Below are positions 48,911 to 57,894 of a stretch of 64,000 bases of DNA, piece after piece. Position 1 is the first letter of the stretch. Every line of letters begins with the position of its first letter. The notes under the pieces were generated by a model that made no database searches, was not told the origin of the DNA, and saw nothing but the letters and a program-made list of their open reading frames with translations. Origin of the DNA: Campylobacterales bacterium (GTDB lineage Bacteria > Campylobacterota > Campylobacteria > Campylobacterales > Sulfurimonadaceae); assembly GCA_016938735.1 (NCBI GenBank), contig JAFGUB010000003.1:1-64000 (forward strand), read 5' to 3'. The translations under genes were made by a program, and so were the position numbers.

Positions 48911-51504
48911 GGTGATACTCCTGTAATGCGTGCGCCAAAGACGGTGATGTCGTCGTTGCGTATGTTGGCTCCCTGATAGGTGTGCAGCGCGTCAAGCAGA
49001 TACTCCTGCTGGTCGGCGAAGGGCTCCCCGTGGTGCGTGCGCAGCAACTCCATAAAGCGGCGTTTGCCAAACGAAAAACCCTTTGGACCTCCGCTTTGAT
49101 CGAGATAACCGTCGGTGGTGATATAGAAGACAAACATCTCATTGTAGCAATATTCAAAGTCACTGAAGTGGTAGGTCGGATCGGAGTTTTTGTATCCGAT
49201 GGAGTGGCGGTCGGATTTGAAAAGCGCTATCTCCCCTTCATGCAGGTAAAAGAGTGGCGTATTGGCTCCGGCGTAGCGGATGCGCCGCTCCTTTTTGTTG
49301 ATGTAGAGGATCCCTCCTTCAAAACCGGCGTTGCTGATGGCGTCGTCGCGGTCTTGGCGCAACAGATGGCGGATACTGCGGTTAAAAAGCCCCAACATCT
49401 TCGCGGGACTGATGGCCTCGTCGCGGTGCAGATTGGCCATGAGCTGACGCTCTACCGCCTTGACAAGGATGGTAACAAAGGCTCCGGCCACCCCATGACC
49501 CGTGCAGTCGATCACCATCAGCAGTGCCTCGTCGGGGCTGAGTTCATGAAAAAGGTAGATGTCGCCGCCGACGGTATCTTTGGGGTGCCAAATGGCGAAA
49601 TGGCTCTCAAAAAAGTGATGCACGGTATCAAAATCGGGGATGAGTGCGTGTTGGATGAGTGCGGCGTAGTCGATGGAGTCGCGGATGCGTTGGTTGAGCG
49701 TTTCGGTCTCTTTTTGGGACTGCTCGAGCTGTGCAGTACGGTTTTGAATGGTTTTGTGCATCTCGAAAAATTGATCGATCATCATGCCGATTTCGTCGCG
49801 GTGGAAGGTGCGTTTGATGGCAGGAGTTCGGTTGAGACGCAGTGCTTCGATGGTCTGTGTGAGGTAGGAGATCGGTTGGCTTACTTTGGTGCGCAAGAGA
49901 TAATAGATCACGCCGTTGGCGGTCAAAAAGGCGAGTACCAGTGCCAAGAGCTGGTGGAAATTGGCCTGTACCTCCATTTCGAGCGCTTCGATTTGTGAGG
50001 CCGTGCGCTCTTTGAGCATAGTGATGAGCCGATCCAGCGGCAGCATGATCTGGTGTTTGGCGCCGTAGTACTCTTGGTGGTGTAAAAGATCGATGGCCTC
50101 CTGACGAGCGCCTTGGCGCATCAGGATAATGGCTTGCATCTCTTTAAACGACAGGGTTTCGGCTTGATCGCGCGCCTCGATGATTTGGGCGCGCTCATGG
50201 TCGCTAAAAGGGAGGGCGTCAATAATTGTGTCAAAGGATTTCGGTGCTCCGTCTGGATGGCGCAAAGAGCGTAGGGTAGGGTCAAGATCCCAGTAGATCG
50301 CTTCGTATCCTATAGGGCGCGGCAGCTCTCCTTCGCCGATTTTGACGATGGTTTCGTACTGCCTTAAAAAGCGTTCGTCACCCGTCACCGTGTAGCTGCG
50401 GATAAAGTGCGTGAGGTCGGTCGAACGTTGGCGCAACATCTGTATGGCTTCGAGCATCTGCATCTTCTCTTTGAGCGCATCGGCCATAGCACGTTCGCTG
50501 CGGTCTAGCCGAATCAGCAGATAGGCCATAAAGAGCATTGCCGCCACCTCAAAAACAATAATCAGCACGTTGAAGGTTTTAAGGCGCATCTCCATAATAC
50601 CCCAGCGTCCCAAAAAGAGGGTGAGCAATGCGGCAAGAGCGCTAAAGAGCAAGATGACTGTCAGCGCCTCTTCGAGCGTAAAGAGTCCCTTAAAAGAGAG
50701 TGCGGGACGACTGGGCTGCGGCTCGGTGACATACTCCAGATCGACCCATTGACGGTAGATCGTTTCGCGCTCCTCTTCATCGATGCTCTCAAGGGTTTTT
50801 TTGAGAATGCCATAGAGCATGGGGCTGTTTTTGCGCACGAGAAAATGGGCGGTGGTGGGCGCTGAAACGCTTTGAGAGATCGATTTGAGCCCTGTTATGC
50901 GGTTCTCACGCAGCAGATGGGCAATGGTGGCCTGAGACTCCAAAAAGGCGTCGGCTTGAGCGTTATACACCGCGCTAATCAACTCCAGTGTGTTATTGAC
51001 CTCCAAGATTTTGACCTCTTTGAGATGCGGTAGATAGGGATCGAGCACGGCGTAGCCTTCGATACGCGCGAGCGTTTTGCCGTGCAGGTCGTCAAAACTT
51101 CGGATGTGGGTATTGTCGGCGCGTACGAAGATGAAGTCTCGAAGCTTGATGTGCGGGGGAAGATAGTCGCCGTAGGCCTCGCGCTCTTTGCTGTAGAGTG
51201 CGGCGGGGAGGAGATCGAGCCCTCCTTGCTTGAAGCGCTCGTATATGGCGCTCCAAGCACCCGTATGCAGATCGATTTTGAGGCCGCTGCGCTGCTCGAT
51301 CAGTTCCAGATAGCTCTTGGTGATCCCGATGAGTTTGCCTTGAGCATCGAGGTAATTAAAAGGGGCCCAACTGTCGCCTGATCCGACTGAGATACGCGGA
51401 TGCTTGGCGATCCATGTGCGCTCTTCTTGCGTGAATTGAGGCTGCGCCGCATAGAGCGTGCCTTGAAGCAGCAGCAAGAACAGAAGAAGCAGGGGCACAA
51501 ACAT
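48907..51504 (-). CDS. Membrane SpoIIE/PP2C-type phosphatase with solute-binding sensor domain (SiaA-like)
   Basis: An 865-residue membrane protein. After a signal/anchor (VPLLLLFLLLLQGTLYA) comes a HisJ-type solute-binding domain (about 25-250: HPRISVGSGDSWAPFNYLD, DLHGKTLARIEGYAVLDPYLP), two membrane helices near 275-330, a helical CHASE3-like segment, a further helix near 520, HAMP and coiled coil, then a SpoIIE phosphatase domain with Asp residues in DTVGGDIYLF, MVIDCTGHGVAGAFVT, YITTDGYLDQ and RNDDITVFGAR. SiaA dephosphorylates SiaC; here the sensing domain differs from the Pseudomonas protein. The ATG touches its ribosome site; a GTG two codons on is better spaced. Confidence 0.9.
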   Translation of the reverse strand: MFVPLLLLFLLLLQGTLYAAQPQFTQEERTWIAKHPRISVGSGDSWAPFNYLDAQGKLIGITKSYLELIEQRSGLKIDLHTGAWSAIYERFKQGGLDLLPAALYSKEREAYGDYLPPHIKLRDFIFVRADNTHIRSFDDLHGKTLARIEGYAVLDPYLPHLKEVKILEVNNTLELISAVYNAQADAFLESQATIAHLLRENRITGLKSISQSVSAPTTAHFLVRKNSPMLYGILKKTLESIDEEERETIYRQWVDLEYVTEPQPSRPALSFKGLFTLEEALTVILLFSALAALLTLFLGRWGIMEMRLKTFNVLIIVFEVAAMLFMAYLLIRLDRSERAMADALKEKMQMLEAIQMLRQRSTDLTHFIRSYTVTGDERFLRQYETIVKIGEGELPRPIGYEAIYWDLDPTLRSLRHPDGAPKSFDTIIDALPFSDHERAQIIEARDQAETLSFKEMQAIILMRQGARQEAIDLLHHQEYYGAKHQIMLPLDRLITMLKERTASQIEALEMEVQANFHQLLALVLAFLTANGVIYYLLRTKVSQPISYLTQTIEALRLNRTPAIKRTFHRDEIGMMIDQFFEMHKTIQNRTAQLEQSQKETETLNQRIRDSIDYAALIQHALIPDFDTVHHFFESHFAIWHPKDTVGGDIYLFHELSPDEALLMVIDCTGHGVAGAFVTILVKAVERQLMANLHRDEAISPAKMLGLFNRSIRHLLRQDRDDAISNAGFEGGILYINKKERRIRYAGANTPLFYLHEGEIALFKSDRHSIGYKNSDPTYHFSDFEYCYNEMFVFYITTDGYLDQSGGPKGFSFGKRRFMELLRTHHGEPFADQQEYLLDALHTYQGANIRNDDITVFGARITGVSP

Positions 51505-51526
51505 CCTTAGTCATCACAAAGTGGAG

Positions 51527-51544
51527 GGCCCGAAGATTCGGGCC
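51527..51544 (-). terminator. Hairpin after the small lipoprotein gene
   Basis: GGCCCGAA and TTCGGGCC form an 8-bp inverted repeat with a two-base centre just downstream of the lipoprotein stop on the minus strand. It should separate ppk2 transcription from the phosphatase operon. Confidence 0.6.
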
Positions 51545-51550
51545 GCAAAC

Positions 51551-51655
51551 TTACTTGCTGCGGTGCAGCGGGTGCTGGTAGTCGGCACGTTCGCAGGCGC
51601 TAAAGAGTGTTGCGAACGAGAGCAGGGTGAGGGTAAGGATGAAGAACTTTTTCAT
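51551..51655 (-). CDS. Small lipoprotein of 34 residues
   Basis: A short gene reading MKKFFILTLTLLSF, then ATLFSAC and a charged tail ending HRSK. The lipobox LFSAC puts the lipid-modified cysteine at residue 21 and leaves a 14-residue mature peptide. Ribosome site GGAG overlaps the stop codon of ppk2, so it is coexpressed with it. It resembles entericidin-like or other small lipoproteins only in size; no family is recognised. Confidence 0.75.
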   Translation of the reverse strand: MKKFFILTLTLLSFATLFSACERADYQHPLHRSK

Positions 51656-51660
51656 GGGGC

Positions 51661-52599
51661 TTACTCCAGATTGGTTTTTTCAAGACTCATGGCGGCTTCC
51701 ATGCGTTTGATCTCGTCATCGGCGAGGAAAAGGATCTTTTCGTCGATGTCGAGGTGTTCGGATTGTAGCTTGTTTTCGTAATTAATTCGGTTCAAAATAT
51801 GTTTAATGCAGTTAAGCCGAGCTTTTTTCTTGTCGTCGGAGCGGACGATGATCCAGGGAGCGTGGGCGGTATGCGAGGCAAGCAACATCGAATATTTGGC
51901 GATGGTGTATTTGTCCCAAAGTGCCTGAGACTGCTCATCGACGGGGGAGAGTTTGTACTGCTTGAGCGGATCGGTTTTGCGCTTGTCAAAGCGTTTGGCC
52001 TGCTCTTTTTTGGAGACCGAGAAGTAGAACTTGAAAAAGATGATGCCCGAATTGACGATCATCTTTTCAAAGTCGGGGACTTCATGTAAAAACTCCATGT
52101 GCTCTTCCGGGGTGCAAAAGCCCATCACCGGCTCGACGCCCGCGCGGTTGTACCATGAGCGGTCAAAGAGCACGATTTCCCCGGCGGCGGGCAGATGGGG
52201 CACATAGCGCTGAAAATACCACTGCGTGTGCTCGATATCGGAGGGTTTGGAGAGCGCCACGACCCGTGCGCCGCGCGGGTTCATGTGCTCGGTGATGCGC
52301 TTGATGGTGCCGCCTTTGCCCGCCGCGTCGCGTCCTTCAAAGATAATCATCACCTTAAGGCCTTTATCTTTGATGTGGTTTTGGAGTTTGAGCAGTTCGA
52401 TCTGGAGGGTGTGTAGGTCTTCTTCATACTCGATGGTCGATTTTTTGACCCAGATCTGAACTTTTTTGCCCTCTTGGTTCTGTTCCCGCCGCTCTTTCTC
52501 CTGCTCATCTTCGCTCTTGCGACGGTCAACGTGGATGTTCTCTTCGATGGTTTCGTTGGCCTTAAGGATGGATTCGACTTTTTTACGCTCGCTGGACAT
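51661..52599 (-). CDS. ppk2: Polyphosphate kinase 2
   Basis: PPK2 enzymes move phosphate between polyphosphate and nucleoside diphosphates. The 312-residue protein has a charged N-terminal extension of about 45 residues, the Walker A motif FEGRDAAGKGGTIKRITEHMNP, RVVALSKPSD, WYFQRYVPHLP and Walker B with lid FDRSWYNRAGVEPVMGF. It appears to be the one-domain class that acts on diphosphates. AAGGAA precedes the ATG. It is followed by the tiny lipoprotein gene. Confidence 0.94.
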   Translation of the reverse strand: MSSERKKVESILKANETIEENIHVDRRKSEDEQEKERREQNQEGKKVQIWVKKSTIEYEEDLHTLQIELLKLQNHIKDKGLKVMIIFEGRDAAGKGGTIKRITEHMNPRGARVVALSKPSDIEHTQWYFQRYVPHLPAAGEIVLFDRSWYNRAGVEPVMGFCTPEEHMEFLHEVPDFEKMIVNSGIIFFKFYFSVSKKEQAKRFDKRKTDPLKQYKLSPVDEQSQALWDKYTIAKYSMLLASHTAHAPWIIVRSDDKKKARLNCIKHILNRINYENKLQSEHLDIDEKILFLADDEIKRMEAAMSLEKTNLE

Positions 52600-52626
52600 G
52601 GCGTTCCTTGTGGTTAGGGATAAATA

Positions 52627-54531
52627 TCAATTATAACTTAAAAGCGAAGCGATGTCGTCGGCTTTGGCGAAGCAACTGTGGTTGTTGCAGAGCATAAAAT
52701 CACTTTGCTCATGGTAATGCACCCGCAGCCACGGATGAGCGGCGTCGCGGTAGTAGGCGCTGACATCCGCACCGAAGGGAGCTTTGAGGATATGGTCTTC
52801 ATGGATGTAGCGCAGCGCCTGCTCGCACAAATAGGGGTAGTAGAGCGGTCGTTTGGCCAGATCGGCGGAGTAGTATTCCAGCGTCTTAAAGGCGAAAGTT
52901 CGGTACTTCTCATCGACCAAAGAGCCCAGTGAGAGCAGCAGATCGACGATGAGCGCGACGCTAGAGGGGTAGGAGCTGTCACTGATCTCCGCTTCGGTGG
53001 TGAACTCGCCACGGCTAAAGTACCAGCGCCCCGCATCGTAGTAGAACTCCAGCGCTTTGTTGGCCAGCCACTGCGCGCGCACCAGATAGCTTTCATTACA
53101 TGTAAGCTCGTATGCTTCGATGAGCGCAACACCGAGGTAGGCATAATCTTCCAAAAAAGCTTCGATTTTAGGCGCTTTGCCGCAGAGTGCGGAGTGCATG
53201 AGTTGCTCATCGATCAGCATCAGTGAGAGCAGCGCTTCAAGCGAAGAGAGGGCCTGATCCGCATAGCGCTCATCGATGCGCGAGAGCTGCAGCAGCGCTT
53301 TGATCATCATCGCGTTCCACGAGGTCTGCACTTTGCGGTCGATAAAGGGGTAGACGCGCGGGGTGCGCAACTTTTGCAGCGCTACGCGCACCGCCTCAAA
53401 CCAATCAGGCGTTTCGGCGTCCATAAAGCGGATGATGTTGGCTCCTTCAAAATTCCCCTGCGGGCTTGCGCCCAGACGCATCGCTTTTTTGCGCGGTTCA
53501 TCCAGCCCTGCGGCTTCAATCGCCCCTAACACCTCCTCATAGCTGTAGACAAAATATTTGCCTTCATGCCCTTCGCTGTCGGCGTCGCTCGCGGAGTAGA
53601 AGAGTTGATCTTGCATCATAAAGCCTTGCATGAAGTCGGCGATTTCACGGCTTACATGTAAAAAGCGCTCCACGCCAAAAAGCCGATACGCCCGCGCATA
53701 AAGGGCGCAAAGCAGGCCGTTGTCATAGGTCATCTTCTCAAAATGCGGCACCAGCCACTGCGTATCGACGCTGTAGCGGCAAAATCCGCCGTCAATCAGA
53801 TCGTAAATCCCCCCTGAAGCCATTTGTGTGAGCGTGTGCGTCACCATCGAGGCGATGGCGTCGTCGGGGCTGAGCTGATACAGGCTCATAAGAGCATTGA
53901 GGGTGGAGACCTGCGGAAACTTGGGCGCGACCGAGAAGCCGCCGTAGGTGGGCTCGAAGTTGTTTTTGACCTGTTTGAGGAGGGTCTCACCCAGTGCTAC
54001 TGTGAGGTGCGCCGCCTGCGTGGGGCGCTCTTTGGGGCGCAGGTAGGTTTGGATCTCGTCGGCGTTTTTAAACAGCTCCGTGTCACGCTGCGCGATTTTG
54101 GGCGCGATGATCTCGATAAGCTGCATAAAGCCGATGAGGTTGTGTCTGGGCTGGGGCGGAATGTAGGTGGCGGCGTAGAAGGGTTTGAGACCCGGCGTGC
54201 AGAAGATCGAGGTAGGCCAGCCCCCCGCGCGGCGGTTGAGCAGGGCGTGCACCTCTTGGTAATGCTTGTCGATGTCGGGGCGCTCTTCGCGGTCTACCTT
54301 CACGCAGATGAAGTGCGCGTTGAGGTACGCGGCGATGCTCTCATCTTCAAAAACCTCATGCTCCATCACATGGCACCAGTGGCAACTGCTATACCCGATG
54401 GAGATAAAGATCGCTTTGTGCTCGTTTTTGGCCCGCTCAAAGGCTTCATCGCCCCACGGATACCAATCGACGGGGTTGTGGGCATGCTGCTGCAAATAGG
54501 GGGAGTCTTCGTGAATCAGGCGGTTGCTCAT
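52627..54531 (-). CDS. Thioredoxin domain-containing protein, DUF255 (YyaL family)
   Basis: A 634-residue protein of the YyaL/SSP411 family: N-terminal thioredoxin-like DUF255 domain ([41 protein letters not shown]) and a C-terminal six-hairpin glycosidase-like region. The CHWCH motif replaces the usual thioredoxin active site. The function is unknown. Two palindrome copies lie within it (53096 read as Leu-Thr-Cys-Asn, 53652 as Leu-His-Val). AAAAGG lies before the ATG. Confidence 0.92.
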   Translation of the reverse strand: MSNRLIHEDSPYLQQHAHNPVDWYPWGDEAFERAKNEHKAIFISIGYSSCHWCHVMEHEVFEDESIAAYLNAHFICVKVDREERPDIDKHYQEVHALLNRRAGGWPTSIFCTPGLKPFYAATYIPPQPRHNLIGFMQLIEIIAPKIAQRDTELFKNADEIQTYLRPKERPTQAAHLTVALGETLLKQVKNNFEPTYGGFSVAPKFPQVSTLNALMSLYQLSPDDAIASMVTHTLTQMASGGIYDLIDGGFCRYSVDTQWLVPHFEKMTYDNGLLCALYARAYRLFGVERFLHVSREIADFMQGFMMQDQLFYSASDADSEGHEGKYFVYSYEEVLGAIEAAGLDEPRKKAMRLGASPQGNFEGANIIRFMDAETPDWFEAVRVALQKLRTPRVYPFIDRKVQTSWNAMMIKALLQLSRIDERYADQALSSLEALLSLMLIDEQLMHSALCGKAPKIEAFLEDYAYLGVALIEAYELTCNESYLVRAQWLANKALEFYYDAGRWYFSRGEFTTEAEISDSSYPSSVALIVDLLLSLGSLVDEKYRTFAFKTLEYYSADLAKRPLYYPYLCEQALRYIHEDHILKAPFGADVSAYYRDAAHPWLRVHYHEQSDFMLCNNHSCFAKADDIASLLSYN

Positions 54532-54588
54532 GGGGTTGAACCTTTTTGGATGAAGTGTAGCACGGGCGTCTTAGAGCAAGCCTTTGGC

Positions 54589-55020
54589 TTACATGTAAGG
54601 CTCTGAGGCGTTTTGCGCGTAAGCTTTGGGGCCTTCTAGCTGCTTTTGGGCTTCGCGCATCATCTCGGTTCGGGCTTGCATCTCCATTACCAGCGCCGTA
54701 GCGGCGACGCGGTAGTCCTGGGGGCTGGGATCGGCGGGTGCCATAGCGGCTGCCACGATGCGTCTGGCCTTGGCGACTGTCTCTTCGGGGGTGGAGGCTT
54801 TGCCCGCATCGATGGGGACTTCGCCGCCCACTGCGTACATTCTGCCATCACTCCCGCGCTCATAGCTAAAACTCGCCCCGCCGGTAACTACCCCGCCGCC
54901 GGCACCAAGGTGCGCCGCTTCATGGGCACGCACCTGAGCGTCGCGGGTTTGCAGCTCGCGTAGAGCCGGATCAAAAGTGAGGAGAGAAGCGGTGGTGGGG
55001 GCGATTTTGGTCGTTTCCAT
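54589..55020 (-). CDS. SprA-related putative metalloprotease
   Basis: A 143-residue protein of the SprA-related/CJM1_0395 family. It contains VRAHEAAHLGAGGGVV with a HExxH zinc motif, ASFSYERGSDGRMYAVGGEVPIDAG and a helical region ending EMQAR. Related proteins occur in many Campylobacterota with no proven substrate. TATAAT lies six bases from the ATG on the minus strand, without a ribosome site. The stop codon is within a palindrome, giving a Tyr-Met end. Confidence 0.88.
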   Translation of the reverse strand: METTKIAPTTASLLTFDPALRELQTRDAQVRAHEAAHLGAGGGVVTGGASFSYERGSDGRMYAVGGEVPIDAGKASTPEETVAKARRIVAAAMAPADPSPQDYRVAATALVMEMQARTEMMREAQKQLEGPKAYAQNASEPYM

Positions 55021-55026
55021 AAGATG

Positions 55027-55032
55027 ATTATA
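55027..55032 (-). promoter_or_regulatory. -10 box for a leaderless SprA-like message
   Basis: TATAAT on the minus strand, with six bases to the ATG at 55020 and no purine-rich ribosome site between. Confidence 0.5.
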
Positions 55033-55070
55033 TCACCAGGATGCTCCGTAGTAGTGCACCTGTTTCAGAG

Positions 55071-55964
55071 TTATCCCCCTTTGATTTTTATATTTTCAAC
55101 TACTGCCATAAAAAACTCTTTTGACCAGAGTTCTATATCTCTCATCTCTTTTATGAACGGTTGCACATCATTTTTTGCTTTTGCTACATCAAGGCTTTCT
55201 ATCCTCTGCAAAAGCAGCGCTTTAATATTTTGTTTTGTAAGTTCATCCGGTATTTTTATCTCATTGGCTTCGAGATATTTACAACTTTGAGAGAGTCTGG
55301 CTTTTAAGTGTTTTACATCCAGCTCTGCGTCGTTTGCTATATACCAAATCAGGTCATACCAGTCACGTCCTTTGGGTCTGCTGCTCCATGCGCGGCATAG
55401 TATGGCGTGCATTTTTCCAGCATAAAGAGACGGCAATGTAAAAGCGTTTATTGAAAAGGGTCGGGGAGTAAGTCGTAGGACATTCGCCGTTTCAAAATCC
55501 AGCGGAGGGTTGGTATCTACTTCAAGTTTTATTTTTACGGCCTGATCTCTATGGATTTTGCCTGTGATATCTTTTGGAGCATTGATATTTATGAGATGCT
55601 CTATTGTGTTGCCTTTTACAAACGCTGATGCTATGGCACTGCTATTGTTTTTATCTTTTATCTCTATGGTAACATCAAAGCCAAAAGCTTTTAGGGTAGA
55701 GATAATCGCTTCTTCATAAGGCTTGAGATCAAACTCTGAATTTGTTTCAAGAAGAGAAAAGTCCAGATCTTCTGAAAACCGTGGAAGATTATGCAGTATT
55801 CTAAGAGCCGTTCCACCGTAAAAAGAAGCATGTTTAAAAAATCCTGCATCATAAAGACCGAGCAACACCATCTCTTGCAGTATCTCTCTTAGAGCATCGA
55901 AACTTGCATTGGAATCTCTCAGATCATATTTTTCAAGCATTTTTATCAGCGCCGGATGTGTCAT
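55071..55964 (-). CDS. AbiEii-type nucleotidyltransferase toxin
   Basis: A 297-residue nucleotidyltransferase of the AbiEii/AbiGii type. The core motif is HASFYGGTALRILHNLPRFSEDLDFSL (the GGT-x-LR and D-x-D residues of the DNA polymerase beta fold), followed by KIKLEVDTNPPL and GKMHAILCRAWSSRPKGRDWYDLIW. Such enzymes are the toxin of type IV-like toxin-antitoxin pairs in phage defence. It overlaps the upstream antitoxin by four bases. It is clearly AT-richer than surrounding genes and carries no palindrome copy, which fits recent acquisition. Confidence 0.92.
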   Translation of the reverse strand: MTHPALIKMLEKYDLRDSNASFDALREILQEMVLLGLYDAGFFKHASFYGGTALRILHNLPRFSEDLDFSLLETNSEFDLKPYEEAIISTLKAFGFDVTIEIKDKNNSSAIASAFVKGNTIEHLININAPKDITGKIHRDQAVKIKLEVDTNPPLDFETANVLRLTPRPFSINAFTLPSLYAGKMHAILCRAWSSRPKGRDWYDLIWYIANDAELDVKHLKARLSQSCKYLEANEIKIPDELTKQNIKALLLQRIESLDVAKAKNDVQPFIKEMRDIELWSKEFFMAVVENIKIKGG

Positions 55965-56599
55965 ACTTTCCCTTTTAGAACGATTTGAGAAAGCGTTTTT
56001 AGATTTTTAGATCTGTATGCAGTCGCAACCTCTTCAATGCACTCGGCATCCAATGGCTTTGTGATCTCAAGTCGCAGATCATATTTGAGATAATCTATCA
56101 TCGCACTTTGCGTCAGCGTGCCGATACCTCTATCGTAGCGTATCTTGTCGCACAATGCTTTTTCAGGGGTTGCTATAAATCTTCCCCCCTCACTCTCATC
56201 ATAGATCCAGTCAACGCCTGAAGCGTACGCTTTTAGAGGTACTTTTTTGTAGCTAAACCGTCCTAAAGGAGTCTCAAAAAGTTTTTCGTTTTTACTGGTT
56301 GCGGATGTGATCTCACTGACTCGCTCGGGTATCATCCCGTAATAGCTGAGTGCATAGTCAAAAGAGACATACGACGGAGTATAAAGTGCATTTGCAACAC
56401 TGATCAAATCTATCGGCTTTGCAAGGTAGGCTTTTGAAAACGTATAAAACCCTTTTTTGAGTCGTATAAGTTCACCGCTTTTTACAAGATTTGAGATCTT
56501 GTCGTTGACATTGCTTACGTATTTTTCGAGCAGTGCATAAAGCATCTCATGGGAAAATACAGACAGGGGCAAAGCATTTTTAATCTCGATAGTTTTCAT
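55961..56599 (-). CDS. AbiEi-type antitoxin / transcriptional regulator
   Basis: A 212-residue protein with an N-terminal winged helix (LYALLEKYVSNVNDKISNLVKSGELIRLKKGFYTFSKAYL) and a C-terminal AbiEi-like domain (VSFDYALSYYGMIPERVSEIT, FIATPEKALCDKIRYDRG). It represses the pair and neutralises the toxin by analogy with AbiEi. AT-rich like the toxin. TATAGT lies seven bases from the ATG with no ribosome site, so the message may be leaderless. Confidence 0.9.
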   Translation of the reverse strand: MKTIEIKNALPLSVFSHEMLYALLEKYVSNVNDKISNLVKSGELIRLKKGFYTFSKAYLAKPIDLISVANALYTPSYVSFDYALSYYGMIPERVSEITSATSKNEKLFETPLGRFSYKKVPLKAYASGVDWIYDESEGGRFIATPEKALCDKIRYDRGIGTLTQSAMIDYLKYDLRLEITKPLDAECIEEVATAYRSKNLKTLSQIVLKGKV

Positions 56600-56606
56600 A
56601 AGGAAG

Positions 56607-56612
56607 ACTATA
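56607..56612 (-). promoter_or_regulatory. -10 box for the AbiE operon
   Basis: TATAGT on the minus strand, seven bases from the ATG at 56599, with CTTCCTT in between, which is no Shine-Dalgarno. Confidence 0.4.
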
Positions 56613-56720
56613 GCATAAAATAATTATTGTATATAGATAATCCAATAAATCAATATTAAATATGTAAAATAACTACATATTAATAAAAATTGACAACAAC
56701 ACGTCATCCCTCACCGGAGC

Positions 56721-56812
56721 TTACATGTAACGTGCCTAGCAGCTCATACTGATTGAGATATAGAGCTGTTGGAATATTATGAATAACTATGGAAGCAAGT
56801 GTTTACATGTAA
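56721..56812 (+). repeat. Two TTACATGTAA palindromes in the gap between AbiE and gap
   Basis: Copies at 56721-56730 and 56803-56812 lie in the 223-base gap, the longest gene-free stretch of the window. The remainder is AT-rich, with no open frame or RNA gene that I can support. Confidence 0.85.
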
Positions 56813-56822
56813 GGCTTTTACC

Positions 56823-57866
56823 CTATATTTGCGTTGTTAAATGTGCGTAATAGCGCACCTGATCGAGCACTTTTGAGGCGTAGCCCGCTTCGTTGTCGTA
56901 CCATATAATGCACTTGAGTAGATTGCCGCGCATCTGGGTGAAGCGGTGGTCGATGATGGTGGTGTAGCGCTCACCTTTGAAGTCGCTGGAGACGAGGCGT
57001 TCGAAGTTGTTGTAAAAGACTTCAAAACGCTGGGTGCGCTGCGCTTCTTTGAGTAGTTCGATCAGCTCATGCGTCTCGACGCTGCGGCCAAGCGAGAGGG
57101 TTGCATCGATGCAGCCGACGGTGGCGGTGGGGGTGCGCAGCGAGAGTGAGCCGATCAGCGCGTCGCTCACAAAGCTCAGCACCCGTGAGCAGGCGGCGAT
57201 GGTGGTGGTCTGGGTGGGGATGATGTTGTCTGTGCTGGAGCGCCCGAACTCGAAGTTGCACGAGACGTTGCGGTCTTGCGCGTCGATACAGCCGCCGTCA
57301 ATCACCTTTTGATGCGAGAGCCACGGATGCACGGTGGTGACAAAGCCGCCCGTGATGCCGTAGTGACGCTGCAGCAGATTTAGCAGCGGAGAGAGCGCGG
57401 TGGCGTTGCAGGTGGAAGCGGAGATGAGGCGGTGGATCGTTGGATCGAGCGCTTGTTCATTCACGCCCAGCACCATTGTGAAATCGACCGCTTCGGGCGA
57501 ATGGGTGAGAAAGAGCGCTTTGAGATGATGGCGTTCGATGGCTTCGCGGGCACGCTCCACGTTGCGCGCGTCGCCGGAGGCGTCGATGAGAATGTCCACG
57601 TCGTGCGCCTTCCACGGCACCTGCGCGATGTCGCGTTCGCGGTAGAGTGCTATGGGGCGGGTGTTGTGATAGAGTCGGTTCTCGTTACATGTAAGCGCCG
57701 GACGCAAGCGACCGTAGGTGGTATCGAAGTTGAGGCTGTAGGTGAGGTTTTCGGGGCTTGGGTTGAGGTCGTTAAGCGCGACGAGCTGCAGTGTCGGGTC
57801 TTGCAGCGCAAGGCGTACGAGCGACTTTCCGATACGGCCGACGCCGTTGATGGCAATGCGAAGCAT
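56823..57866 (-). CDS. gap: Glyceraldehyde-3-phosphate dehydrogenase-like enzyme
   Basis: A 347-residue protein of the GAPDH family. The nucleotide-binding start is LRIAINGVGRIGKSLVRLA; the catalytic region is LISASTCNATALSPLLNLL with Cys153, and the histidine is in TTVHPWLSHQ (His180). These differ from the usual SNASCTTNCLAP and HAYTATQ, and the following loop is GRSSTDNIIPTQTTT instead of the common NIIPSSTGAA. It may be an erythrose-4-phosphate-type or specialised GAPDH. TATAAT and AAAGG stand upstream on the minus strand. A palindrome copy at 57685 encodes Leu-Thr-Cys-Asn. Confidence 0.87.
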   Translation of the reverse strand: MLRIAINGVGRIGKSLVRLALQDPTLQLVALNDLNPSPENLTYSLNFDTTYGRLRPALTCNENRLYHNTRPIALYRERDIAQVPWKAHDVDILIDASGDARNVERAREAIERHHLKALFLTHSPEAVDFTMVLGVNEQALDPTIHRLISASTCNATALSPLLNLLQRHYGITGGFVTTVHPWLSHQKVIDGGCIDAQDRNVSCNFEFGRSSTDNIIPTQTTTIAACSRVLSFVSDALIGSLSLRTPTATVGCIDATLSLGRSVETHELIELLKEAQRTQRFEVFYNNFERLVSSDFKGERYTTIIDHRFTQMRGNLLKCIIWYDNEAGYASKVLDQVRYYAHLTTQI

Positions 57867-57894
57867 AGGGGCCTTTTTGCTCTGGATTATAGCA

